Assembly (NCBI RefSeq): GCF_000731315.1
Contig: NZ_HG938353.1
Coordinates: forward strand, 3,410,001-3,474,000
Length of the DNA stretch: 64,000 bases
Source: Neorhizobium galegae bv. orientalis str. HAMBI 540
GTDB taxonomy: Bacteria; Pseudomonadota; Alphaproteobacteria; Rhizobiales; Rhizobiaceae
Direction of reading: 5' to 3'
Below the pieces are notes generated by a model. That model saw nothing but the letters and a program-made list of their open reading frames with translations, was not told the DNA's origin and ran no database searches. Positions 7,823 through 15,749 of the stretch are shown in pieces. The stretch's first letter is position 1; every line of letters starts with the position of its first letter. A program made the translations under genes and the position numbers.

Positions 7823-10261
7823 TTAGTCCCCGAAATCCTCGGCTGTAGCAGAACGTCCGCCGGCAATGATCTCGCGTTTGCCGACATGGTTGGCGGGGCC
7901 GACCAGGCCTTCCTGCTCCATGCGCTCGACCAGCGATGCCGCGCGATTGTAACCGACCGAGAGGCGGCGCTGGATATAGGAGGTCGAGCACTTGCGGTCC
8001 TTCATGACCACTTTGACGGCCTTGTCGTAAAGCTCGTCGCTGTCGTCTCCACCCATCGCGCTCTTGTCGAACACGGCTTCCTGGCTCGATGCGTCCTCGT
8101 CTTCCTCGTCGTCTTCGTCCTCGGTGACCGTGCCGAGATAATCCGGCCGGCCTTGTGTCTTCAGGTGGCGGACCACCAGTTCGACTTCGGCATCCGAAAC
8201 GAACGGGCCGTGGACGCGGGAAATCCGCCCGCCACCCGCCATATGCAGCATGTCGCCCTGGCCGAGCAGATGTTCGGCACCCTGCTCGCCGAGAATGGTG
8301 CGGCTGTCGATCTTCGACGTCACCTGGAAGGAAATGCGGGTGGGGAAATTGGCCTTGATCGTGCCAGTGATGACGTCGACCGAAGGACGCTGGGTCGCCA
8401 TGATCAGGTGAATGCCGGCGGCGCGCGCCATCTGCGCCAGCCGCTGGATCGCGCCTTCGATATCCTTGCCGGCGACCATCATCAGGTCGGCCATCTCGTC
8501 GACGATGACGACGATATAAGGCATCGGCGAGAGATCCATCTCCTGCTCTTCGTAGAGGATTTCGCCGGTCTGCCGGTCGAAGCCCGCCTGGACGCTGACG
8601 GAGATGACCTCGCCTTTTTCGCGGGCGCTTGCGGCACGCTGATTGTAGCCGTCGATGTTGCGGACGCCGAGGCGCGACATCTTCTTGTAGCGATCCTCCA
8701 TCTCGCGAACCGCCCATTTCAGCGCCAGGACGGCCTTCTTGGGATCGGTCACGACGGGGGTCAGCAGGTGCGGAATACCGTCATAGACGGAGAGCTCCAG
8801 CATCTTCGGATCGATCATGATCAGCCGGCATTCCTCCGGCCGCAGCCGGTAGAGAAGCGACAGGATCATCGTGTTGATGGCGACCGACTTGCCCGAGCCG
8901 GTAGTGCCGGCGACGAGCAGATGCGGCATTTTTGCGAGTTCGGCAATGACAGGTTCGCCGCCGATCGTCTTGCCGAGGCAGAGCGCCAGCCGGTGCTTGG
9001 TCTCCCAATAGTCCTCGCACTCGATCAGTTCGCGGAAATAGACAGTTTCGCGGGTGGCGTTCGGCAGTTCGATGCCGATGACGTTGCGGCCGGGTACTAC
9101 GGCGACGCGGGCGGACAGCGCCGACATCGAACGGGCGATATCGTCCGCAAGGCCGATGACCCGCGAGGATTTGACGCCCGGCGCCGGCTCGAATTCGTAG
9201 AGCGTTACGACCGGACCCGGCCGCACGTCGATGATCTCGCCGCGGATGCCGAAATCCTCAAGAATGCTTTCGAGCAGGCCGGCGCTCTGCTGCAGGGCAT
9301 CCGGCTGCATCGCCTGGCCACGCTCGCCCTGCGGTTCCTGTAGCAACGAGATCGGCGGGAATTCGTATTCCGCTTCCGCCGGCCGGACGGTCCGCGGACG
9401 TGCGATTTCGGATTGGACGGGAGCCGGTTGAACGGCGACAGGTTCCACGGCCGTGATCGGCGCGGGTACAGGTACCTGAGCGACAGGGGCAGGCACGGGT
9501 GCGACGACGATGGATGTCTTGGTTTTCGCCACGCGCTGCGGAGCGGCCTGAACCGGTTCGGGCGCCTTGACCGGCTCCGGTCTCGGAGACGGCGCGACGA
9601 CCACGGTCCTGGCTGCCGTCCTGCGCGGCACTTCGCGATAGAGATCCGTGACCGGGGCGCCAGGCTGCGCCGCGACGACGGGCAGGACCTTCGATTCGAC
9701 CGGCCGGGCTTCGGTCTCGATGACAGTGGGCCCTTCCAGTTCGAACGGCATGGCGTCCCAGAAGGCGAAATCGGAGATCGCGATGTCCTGGCGCGGCGCC
9801 ACGAGAGGTGTTGCCTTCTGAACCGGTTCGGGCCGCGTGACGATCACCGAATGCGTTTCCGGCACGTGGTAACGCATCGTCGCGGCAAGCTGCTGCAGGC
9901 CTGCGATCTGTTCGAGAGGGGCGGCGGACGGTTGATAGGTTGCCGGCGAATCATGAGTGGCAGCTGTCAGGAACACTTCGGACGGAATCACTTCGATCTC
10001 TTCGGCAACAGGCATATTGACCGGCCCCTCAGGAGCTTGTCCGGCATTCGCCTTGCGGGCGAGCACGCTTTCGGGCGTGCGGGTGAACCGCACGTTCGGC
10101 GCCAGTCGGAAAGCCGCCTGCCAAGGCGCTTGCTCCAGAACCGGTTGATTGAAATCCGCAAGGCTCTGCGCGGGACGAGGCTGCTGCGCCGCGTCGACGG
10201 CATCGTCTTCGGCGTTAGGGAGGTCAGAACTCTGGGGATGATTATTGCGTGAGAACTGCAT
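7823..10261 (-). CDS. ftsK: FtsK/SpoIIIE-family DNA translocase lacking the membrane domain
   Basis: An 812-residue protein. Residues 1 to about 320 are rich in Pro, Ala and Val (for example [15 protein letters not shown]) with no membrane-spanning helices. The FtsK alpha/beta motor follows: Walker [15 protein letters not shown] (about 450), Walker B in [14 protein letters not shown] (about 585), and [15 protein letters not shown]-terminal gamma domain (about 740-805: [20 protein letters not shown]) is the part that reads KOPS-type polarity sequences and activates XerD in E. coli FtsK. Canonical FtsK has four N-terminal membrane helices, so this is either a soluble paralogue working beside a membrane FtsK or a family-specific variant. 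It is divergent from nasT and convergent with the upstream small gene. Confidence 0.93.
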   Translation of the reverse strand: MQFSRNNHPQSSDLPNAEDDAVDAAQQPRPAQSLADFNQPVLEQAPWQAAFRLAPNVRFTRTPESVLARKANAGQAPEGPVNMPVAEEIEVIPSEVFLTAATHDSPATYQPSAAPLEQIAGLQQLAATMRYHVPETHSVIVTRPEPVQKATPLVAPRQDIAISDFAFWDAMPFELEGPTVIETEARPVESKVLPVVAAQPGAPVTDLYREVPRRTAARTVVVAPSPRPEPVKAPEPVQAAPQRVAKTKTSIVVAPVPAPVAQVPVPAPITAVEPVAVQPAPVQSEIARPRTVRPAEAEYEFPPISLLQEPQGERGQAMQPDALQQSAGLLESILEDFGIRGEIIDVRPGPVVTLYEFEPAPGVKSSRVIGLADDIARSMSALSARVAVVPGRNVIGIELPNATRETVYFRELIECEDYWETKHRLALCLGKTIGGEPVIAELAKMPHLLVAGTTGSGKSVAINTMILSLLYRLRPEECRLIMIDPKMLELSVYDGIPHLLTPVVTDPKKAVLALKWAVREMEDRYKKMSRLGVRNIDGYNQRAASAREKGEVISVSVQAGFDRQTGEILYEEQEMDLSPMPYIVVIVDEMADLMMVAGKDIEGAIQRLAQMARAAGIHLIMATQRPSVDVITGTIKANFPTRISFQVTSKIDSRTILGEQGAEHLLGQGDMLHMAGGGRISRVHGPFVSDAEVELVVRHLKTQGRPDYLGTVTEDEDDEEDEDASSQEAVFDKSAMGGDDSDELYDKAVKVVMKDRKCSTSYIQRRLSVGYNRAASLVERMEQEGLVGPANHVGKREIIAGGRSATAEDFGD

Positions 10262-10413
10262 GACAACCAGACGAGATACGGGAACGGCACATTCTCACAG
10301 GAAGTAGAAAATAAAGGTTAACCGGTTCTTTCCACGCGATGGATGATGGCACGATTTGATGAGCGGGATAGTAGCGCTTGCCAAGATTGCTGCGCTGCGT
10401 CATTCCTATAAGG

Positions 10414-11001
10414 ATGCCGGCACCCGATCTCACCATTCTGGTTATCGATGAAAATGCCATCCGCGCTTCCATTATCGAGGAAGGGCTGCGGGAGGCTGGG
10501 CATAGCAAAGTCACGGTCATCCACGAGGTCCAGGGCGTCGCGCGCATCATCGAAACGTTGAAGCCGGACGTTATCGTCATCGATATCGAGAACCCCAACC
10601 GCGACATGATGGAGCATCTGTTCCAGCTCACCCGCACCGTCAGCCGGCCGATCGCCATGTTCGTCGACCGTTCCGATACGGCCCTGATCGAAGCGGCGAT
10701 GGATGCGGGCGTCTCGGCCTATGTGGTCGACGGGCTGAAGAAGGAGCGCGTCAAGGCGATCCTCGACATGGCGGTCAGCCGCTTCAACGCCTTCAGCCGG
10801 CTTCAGCGGGAACTCGCCGAGGCGAAATCGGCGCTCGAGGAGCGCAAGGTGATCGAACGGGCCAAGGGCATTCTGATGAAGATGCGCGGCCTGTCGGAAG
10901 AAGATGCGTTTGCGCTGCTGCGCCAGACAGCGATGAACGAAAAGAAGAAGATGTCGGACATCGCGCAAAGCGTGGTCACGGCGGCGGGCCTGTTGATGTG
11001 A
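10414..11001 (+). CDS. nasT: NasT, ANTAR-domain antitermination regulator of nitrate assimilation
   Basis: A 195-residue response-regulator-like protein: an N-terminal receiver-type domain (LTILVIDENAIRASIIEE ... PDVIVIDIENPNRDMME), a coiled linker (LQRELAEAKSALEERKV) and a C-terminal ANTAR RNA-binding domain (IERAKGILMKMRGLSEEDAF, ALLRQTAMNEKKKMSDIAQS). In the known NasS-NasT system free NasT binds the leader RNA of nitrate genes and prevents termination; without nitrate, NasS holds it inactive. The next gene is nasS and the regulated operon with a leader follows, which fits exactly. Start: ATG 10414 is the first ATG before the receiver domain. Its ribosome site (AAGG) is too close to be ideal, so the start is uncertain. 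Confidence 0.92.
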   Translation: MPAPDLTILVIDENAIRASIIEEGLREAGHSKVTVIHEVQGVARIIETLKPDVIVIDIENPNRDMMEHLFQLTRTVSRPIAMFVDRSDTALIEAAMDAGVSAYVVDGLKKERVKAILDMAVSRFNAFSRLQRELAEAKSALEERKVIERAKGILMKMRGLSEEDAFALLRQTAMNEKKKMSDIAQSVVTAAGLLM

Positions 11002-11044
11002 TGGTTCCGAGCACCGAAATGTCCGGGAGAAAGCCGGAGTGAAC

Positions 11045-12316
11045 ATGATGATGAAGACCGACCGATCCGGAAGCAACCTCTCCGCGCCTACCCGTTCGAA
11101 CGGCGAGGGGCCGAAGGTCCTGCGCGCCGGGTTCATCCCGCTGGTCGACGCTTCCGTGCTGATCGCTGCCGCCGAATTCGGCTTTGCCGCAAAAGAGGGA
11201 CTGACCCTCGATCTCGTCAAGGACGTGTCCTGGGCCAATGTCCGCGACCGCCTCGCCTTCCGCCAGTTCGACATTGCCCATATGCTGTCGCCGATGCCGG
11301 TCGCCTCCATGCTGGGGCTCGGATCCAACCCCTCGCCGACCATCACGCCGTTTTCGCTCGGACGCGGCGGCAATGCGATCACGCTTTCGACGCGGCTTTT
11401 CGAGCGCATGCGCGAGGTGGGCGGGATATCGGAAACCGCAGGCGCACTGGAGAACGCAAAGGCGCTCGCCAGTGTGCTCGAAGCGATGAGGGAGCGCGGC
11501 GAAGCACTGCCGATGTTCGGCGTGACCTATCCCTTCTCCTCCCATAATTACGAATTCCGCTATTGGCTTGCCGCCGGCGGAATAGACCCGGACAGGGATG
11601 TGAAACTCGTCGTCGTGCCCCCGCCGATGACCTCCGATGCACTGGCAGCCGGCGCCATCGACGGCTTCTGTGTCGGCGCGCCGTGGAACATGGTCGCATC
11701 CGAACGCGGGGTCGGCCGGATTGTCGCCGCCAAGCAGGATATCTGGCCCTCGGCACCGGAAAAAGTGATCGCCATGCGACCGGAATGGGCCGAAAGCCAT
11801 CCCGAAACCGTTTCCCGCCTGATCGTGGCGCTCGATGCCGCAGCCCGCTGGTGCGACAAGGCGGAGAACCACGATGCGCTCGCGGAAGTCCTGGCCGGGC
11901 CCCGCTTCATCGGTGCCCCGGTCAATATCATCCGTCATGTGCTGTCCGGCGAATTCAGCCTCGACGCCAAGGGCAACCGGCGCGTCATCGCCGACTATTT
12001 CACCTTCCATCGCGGCTTTGCGAACTACCCGCGGCCAAGCCATGCATTGTGGCTCTACAGCCAGATGATCCGCTGGGGCCAGGTAGAGTTCAGCGAGGAC
12101 GGTTTGGCCGCGGCGGCGGCAGCCTATCGTCCCGATCTCTATCGGACCGCGCTCGGCATCGGACCGGCGCAACCCGACATCGGCGTCGAAGGCGATCGGG
12201 ACGGCGACCGCTTTATGGACGGCCATGTCTTCGACCCTTCCGAGATGGCGAACTATGTCGAAAATTTCGCCGTCAGCAGCTCTCTCGCGATCCCCGCCGA
12301 CCGCGACGAGGTCTGA
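11045..12316 (+). CDS. nasS: NasS, cytoplasmic nitrate sensor (NrtA-like)
   Basis: A 423-residue protein of the NrtA/CmpA nitrate-binding family (LRAGFIPLVDASVLIAAAE, DIAHMLSPMPVASMLGLG, YEFRYWLAAGGIDPD, GFCVGAPWNMVASERG, FDPSEMANYVENF). Unlike the transporter subunit NrtA encoded further on, it has no signal peptide, as expected for the cytoplasmic sensor that binds NasT and lets it go when nitrate is bound. It lies 43 bases after nasT. A GGAG site precedes ATG 11045; GTG 11039 and ATG 11048 are alternatives. The similarity in sequence to NrtA (for example the RYWLAAGGIDP segment in both) indicates that sensor and transporter share an ancestor. Confidence 0.92.
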   Translation: MMMKTDRSGSNLSAPTRSNGEGPKVLRAGFIPLVDASVLIAAAEFGFAAKEGLTLDLVKDVSWANVRDRLAFRQFDIAHMLSPMPVASMLGLGSNPSPTITPFSLGRGGNAITLSTRLFERMREVGGISETAGALENAKALASVLEAMRERGEALPMFGVTYPFSSHNYEFRYWLAAGGIDPDRDVKLVVVPPPMTSDALAAGAIDGFCVGAPWNMVASERGVGRIVAAKQDIWPSAPEKVIAMRPEWAESHPETVSRLIVALDAAARWCDKAENHDALAEVLAGPRFIGAPVNIIRHVLSGEFSLDAKGNRRVIADYFTFHRGFANYPRPSHALWLYSQMIRWGQVEFSEDGLAAAAAAYRPDLYRTALGIGPAQPDIGVEGDRDGDRFMDGHVFDPSEMANYVENFAVSSSLAIPADRDEV

Positions 12317-12331
12317 TCTTCCGAGATGTGC

Positions 12332-12381
12332 TGCACAGCAATTGCGCGCATTCAATTTAGCAACCGCACAAAAATATTGCA
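12332..12381 (+). promoter_or_regulatory. Two NtrC-like enhancer sites upstream of the nitrate operon
   Basis: NtrC sites follow GCAC-N7-GTGC. Here GCAC-N7-GCGC lies at 12333-12347 and GCAC-N7-TTGC at 12366-12380, each one base from consensus. The second also matches the A-rich centre (GCACAAAAATA). Their centres are 33 bp apart, about three helical turns, and lie roughly 100-130 bp upstream of the -24 element of a sigma-54 promoter. This is the standard enhancer geometry. Assigned by eye; not tested. Confidence 0.6.
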
Positions 12382-12438
12382 GTCGCACAGGTTGCCGACA
12401 ATTTAAGCCAAAAGTTTCATAGAAGAAATTCATTTTAT

Positions 12439-12451
12439 TTTCAATTACTTA
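12439..12451 (+). promoter_or_regulatory. IHF-like site between enhancer and sigma-54 promoter
   Basis: TTTCAATTACTTA matches the IHF consensus WATCAANNNNTTR at all but one fixed position and lies in an AT-rich stretch. It sits between the NtrC-like sites and the -24/-12 promoter, where IHF bends DNA to bring activator and polymerase together. Confidence 0.45.
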
Positions 12452-12468
12452 GAAAAGCACATCGAACT

Positions 12469-12484
12469 TGGCACGCCGCTTGCT
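12469..12484 (+). promoter_or_regulatory. Sigma-54 promoter of the nitrate assimilation operon
   Basis: TGGCACG-CCGC-TTGCT is a full match to the sigma-54 (RpoN) -24/-12 consensus TGGCACGNNNNTTGCW. It should start transcription near 12495, about 170 bases before nrtA. It makes the operon dependent on nitrogen limitation through NtrC, and NasT/NasS then add nitrate control downstream. Confidence 0.85.
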
Positions 12485-12492
12485 TCTTCATA

Positions 12493-12640
12493 ATCGCCCC
12501 AGTCAATGGCGATTGGAGCAGATAAGCGCGCGATAAGCGCTTCCAGAGACATCGACGTCGCAAGGTTTTTGCTGCCCGGAAACTCCTCCCAGTTTCCGCG
12601 GGCGCAATCTCCAAGCGGCGTTTTTTTGTGCCTGAATTCC
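12493..12640 (+). promoter_or_regulatory. Structured 5' leader of the nrt-nir-nas operon, probable NasT target
   Basis: The transcribed region ahead of nrtA contains successive hairpins: AATCGCC/GGCGATT (12492-12514), AAGCGC/GCGCTT (12524-12542), and a stronger one, GCCCGGAAACT with AGTTTCCGCGGGC (12574-12603). A run of seven T follows at 12621-12627. This layout fits a leader attenuated at the T-run and released by an ANTAR protein. I could not fit the published two-hexaloop ANTAR motif with A1/G4 loops to it convincingly, so the exact target is open. Confidence 0.55.
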
Positions 12641-12666
12641 TAAGAACCAGCAGAGGGAACCTGCGC

Positions 12667-13980
12667 ATGACCAAGATTTCGAAGACTGGGATTTTGACGA
12701 GCGGCATCACCCGCCGCAGCCTGATCAAGACCACAGCCACCGTCGCCCTCGTCGGCGCCGTCAAGACCGCATTCCCGTCCGGCGCCTTCGCAGCCGGGGC
12801 CGGCCCGGAAGTCAAAGGCATCAAGCTCGGCTACATCGCGCTCACCGACGCCGCCCCGCTGGTCATCGCCAAGGAAAAGGGTTTCTTCGACAAGCACGGC
12901 CTTCCCGATGTCGACGTCGCCAAGCAGGCTTCCTGGGGTGCGACCCGCGACAACCTCGTGCTTGGCGGTGCCGCCAACGGCATCGACGGCGCCCATATCC
13001 TCTCGCCGCTTCCCTATCTGATGCACACCGGCAAGGTGACCCAGAACAACAAGCCGGTGCCGATGGCGATCCTCGCCCGCCTCAACCTCGACAGCCAGGG
13101 CATTTCGGTCGCCAAGGAATATGCCGAGACCGGCGTGCAGCTCGACGCTTCCAAGCTGAAGGCGGCGTTTGAGAAGAAGAAGGCGGAGGGCAAGGAGATC
13201 AAGGCCGCCATGACCTTCCCGGGCGGCACCCATGATCTCTGGATCCGCTACTGGCTCGCCGCCGGCGGCATCGATCCGAACAAGGACGTCTCGACCATCG
13301 TCGTACCGCCGCCACAGATGGTGGCGAACATGAAGGTCGGTAACATGGACGTCTTCTGTGTCGGCGAACCCTGGAACGAGCAGCTCGTCAACCAGGGCAT
13401 CGGCTTCACCGCCGCCACCACCGGCGAACTCTGGAAGGGCCATCCGGAAAAGGCGCTCGGCCTGCGCGCCGACTGGATCGAGAAGAACCCGAACGCCGCC
13501 AAGGCTTTGCTGATGGCTGTCATGGAAGCCCAGCAATGGTGCGAAAGCATGGACAACAAGGCGGAGATGGCCGAGATCCTCGGACGCCGCCAGTGGTTCA
13601 ACGTGCCGCCGAAGGACGTCCTCGGACGCCTGAAGGGCGACATCAACTATGGCAACGGCCGCATGGTTCAGGGCACCGACCTGTACATGAAGTTCTGGAA
13701 GGACGGCGCGTCCTATCCTTTTAAGAGCCACGACACCTGGTTCATGGCCGAGAACATCCGCTGGGGTTACCTTCCGGCCAATACCGACATCAAGGCACTG
13801 GTCAATCAGGTGAACCGCGAGGACATCTGGCGCGGCGCCGCCAAGGATCTCGGTGTCGCGGCAGCCGACATCCCGGCTTCCTCCTCGCGCGGCAAGGAAA
13901 CCTTCTTCGACGGCAAGGTCTTCGATCCGGAAAACCCCTCGGCCTATCTCGACAGCCTTTCGATCAAGGCCGCGTCCTGA
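12667..13980 (+). CDS. nrtA: NrtA, periplasmic nitrate-binding protein of ABC transporter
   Basis: A 437-residue substrate-binding protein of the NrtA/CmpA family. The N-terminus carries a twin-arginine signal (GITRRSLIKTTATVALVG, ending near GAFAAGAG), so it is probably exported folded via Tat. The ligand domain shows IKLGYIALTDAAPLVIAKEK, GAHILSPLPYLMHTGK, MTFPGGTHDLWIRYWLAAGG, DVFCVGEPWNEQLVNQG and a closing FDGKVFDPENPSAYLDSL. It delivers nitrate (possibly also nitrite or cyanate) to NrtBC. The start at 12667 has GAGGGAAC ahead of it; upstream codons in frame are leader sequence. It is the first gene of the operon, behind a sigma-54 promoter and structured leader. Confidence 0.95.
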   Translation: MTKISKTGILTSGITRRSLIKTTATVALVGAVKTAFPSGAFAAGAGPEVKGIKLGYIALTDAAPLVIAKEKGFFDKHGLPDVDVAKQASWGATRDNLVLGGAANGIDGAHILSPLPYLMHTGKVTQNNKPVPMAILARLNLDSQGISVAKEYAETGVQLDASKLKAAFEKKKAEGKEIKAAMTFPGGTHDLWIRYWLAAGGIDPNKDVSTIVVPPPQMVANMKVGNMDVFCVGEPWNEQLVNQGIGFTAATTGELWKGHPEKALGLRADWIEKNPNAAKALLMAVMEAQQWCESMDNKAEMAEILGRRQWFNVPPKDVLGRLKGDINYGNGRMVQGTDLYMKFWKDGASYPFKSHDTWFMAENIRWGYLPANTDIKALVNQVNREDIWRGAAKDLGVAAADIPASSSRGKETFFDGKVFDPENPSAYLDSLSIKAAS

Positions 13981-13991
13981 TTTCCCCACCT

Positions 13992-14015
13992 CCGGCGCGT
14001 GGACGCACGCGCCGG
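13992..14015 (+). terminator. Stem-loop between nrtA and nrtB
   Basis: A perfect 10-bp GC-rich stem (CCGGCGCGTG with CACGCGCCGG, loop GACG) is followed by CCTTTTCCC, only a weak T-tract. It is likely a partial terminator or 3'-end stabiliser that lets the binding protein be made in excess over the membrane and ATPase subunits, a usual arrangement in ABC importer operons. Confidence 0.7.
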
Positions 14016-14042
14016 CCTTTTCCCTTTCTAAGGAGCGCGCCT

Positions 14043-14936
14043 ATGTCCGCCCTGGCAAAAAAAGAAAAAGTTTCTGCAATCGCTGCCGCAAAGCCGGCGG
14101 CAACTATCGTCCCCTTTTCCGGTAAGCCGGTTTCGAGGATCGATTTCAAGCAGATCGGCATGACGACGCTGCGCAACGTCGTGCCACCGGTCGTCGTGTT
14201 GGCCCTGATCCTGCTGATCTGGCAGGTCCTCTGTTCGGCGCCGGATGCCTCGCTTCCTTCGCCGCATGTCGTCTGGCAGCAAAGTTATGACCTGATCGTC
14301 TCGCCATTCTTCTACAACGGTTCGCAGGATATCGGCCTGGGGCTGCGCGTCCTCGTGTCGCTGCAGCGCGTCGCCTATGGCTTCGGTCTTGCGTCTGTAG
14401 CCGGGGTGTTGATCGGGGCGATCATCGGCCAATCAGTCTGGGCGATGCGCGGGCTCGACCCGATCTTCCAGGTGCTGCGCACGGTGCCGCCACTCGCCTG
14501 GCTGCCGCTGTCGCTCGCCGCCTTCCAGGACTCAAATCCCTCGGCGATCTTCGTGATCTTCATCACCTCGATCTGGCCTGTCATCATCAACACCGCCGTC
14601 GGCGTGCGCAACATCCCGCAGGATTATCGCAACGTCGCGCAGGTGCTGCGGCTGAACCAGATCGAATTCTTCTTCAAGATCATGCTGCCGTCGGCGGCCC
14701 CGTACATCTTCACCGGCCTCAGGATCGGCGTCGGCCTCTCCTGGCTGGCCATCGTCGCGGCCGAGATGCTGACCGGCGGCGTCGGCATCGGCTTCTTCAT
14801 CTGGGATGCGTGGAACTCTTCGCGCCTGCCCGACATCATCGTCGCGCTGGCCTATATCGGCGTCGTCGGCTTCGCCCTCGACAAGCTGGTTTCCGCGCTC
14901 GGCAAGATCATCACCCGCGGCGCTTCGGCAAACTGA
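14043..14936 (+). CDS. nrtB: NrtB, nitrate ABC transporter permease
   Basis: A 297-residue inner-membrane permease. Hydrophobic segments include VVPPVVVLALILLIWQVL, GFGLASVAGVLIGAIIG, AIFVIFITSIWPVIINTAVG and a last one at IIVALAYIGVVGFALDKL. The cytoplasmic coupling loop is of the EAA type: NYRNVAQVLRLNQIEFFFKI-like spacing with LPSAAPYIFTGLRIGVGLSW. This is the NrtB/SsuC subfamily of BPD permeases. It has a good AAGGAG site and lies 10 bases ahead of nrtC. It imports nitrate with NrtA and NrtC. Confidence 0.94.
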   Translation: MSALAKKEKVSAIAAAKPAATIVPFSGKPVSRIDFKQIGMTTLRNVVPPVVVLALILLIWQVLCSAPDASLPSPHVVWQQSYDLIVSPFFYNGSQDIGLGLRVLVSLQRVAYGFGLASVAGVLIGAIIGQSVWAMRGLDPIFQVLRTVPPLAWLPLSLAAFQDSNPSAIFVIFITSIWPVIINTAVGVRNIPQDYRNVAQVLRLNQIEFFFKIMLPSAAPYIFTGLRIGVGLSWLAIVAAEMLTGGVGIGFFIWDAWNSSRLPDIIVALAYIGVVGFALDKLVSALGKIITRGASAN

Positions 14937-14946
14937 GGAGCGGACC

Positions 14947-15744
14947 ATGAACGCCTATTTGAAGCTCGACCATATCGACAAACATTTCGACCGCGGCGGC
15001 AATCGCGCCGAAGTTCTGAAGGACATCAACCTGACGATCTCCAAGGCCGAGTTCGTCTCGATCATCGGCCATTCCGGCTGCGGCAAGTCCACGCTGCTCA
15101 ACCTCATCGCCGGCCTGACACCCGTCTCGGCAGGTGCTGTCCTGCTCGAAAACCGTGAGGTCAACGCGCCGGGGCCGGAACGCGCCGTCGTTTTCCAGAA
15201 CCATTCGCTGCTGCCCTGGCTGACGGTCTACGAAAACGTCAACCTCGCCGTCTCAAAAGTCTTCGGCCGCACCAAGAGCAGGGCCGAACGGCACGAATGG
15301 GTCATGGCCAATCTGGACCTCGTGCAGATGGCCCATGCCAAGGACAAGCGTCCATCCGAGATTTCGGGCGGCATGAAGCAGCGCGTCGGCATTGCCCGGG
15401 CACTCGCCATGGAACCGAAGATCCTGCTGCTCGACGAACCCTTCGGCGCGCTGGACGCGCTGACCCGCGCCCATCTGCAGGACGCGGTCATGGAGATCCA
15501 TTCGCGTCTCGGCAACACGATGGTGATGATTACCCACGACGTCGACGAGGCCGTTTTGCTTTCCGACCGCATCGTGATGATGACCAACGGCCCGGCCGCC
15601 AAGATCGGCGAAGTGCTCGACGTGCCGATCCCCCGGCCGCGCAACCGCATCGAGCTTGCTTCCGACCGCACGTATCTCAAGTGCCGCGAGGCAGTCCTGA
15701 AATTCCTCTACGAACGCCACCGCTTCGTTGAAGCCGCGGAGTAA
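14947..15744 (+). CDS. nrtC: NrtC/NrtD-type nitrate ABC transporter ATPase
   Basis: A 265-residue ATP-binding subunit: Walker A GHSGCGKST (residues 41-49), Q-loop at VFQNHSLLPW, ABC signature ISGGMKQRVGIARAL, Walker B ILLLDEPFGALD and the switch His in MVMITHDVDEA. It has the single-domain NrtD-like length; the cyanobacterial NrtC carries an extra NrtA-like domain that is absent here. The start at ATG 14947 follows GAGGAG. It is followed five bases later by nirB. Confidence 0.94.
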   Translation: MNAYLKLDHIDKHFDRGGNRAEVLKDINLTISKAEFVSIIGHSGCGKSTLLNLIAGLTPVSAGAVLLENREVNAPGPERAVVFQNHSLLPWLTVYENVNLAVSKVFGRTKSRAERHEWVMANLDLVQMAHAKDKRPSEISGGMKQRVGIARALAMEPKILLLDEPFGALDALTRAHLQDAVMEIHSRLGNTMVMITHDVDEAVLLSDRIVMMTNGPAAKIGEVLDVPIPRPRNRIELASDRTYLKCREAVLKFLYERHRFVEAAE

Positions 15745-15749
15745 AAACC

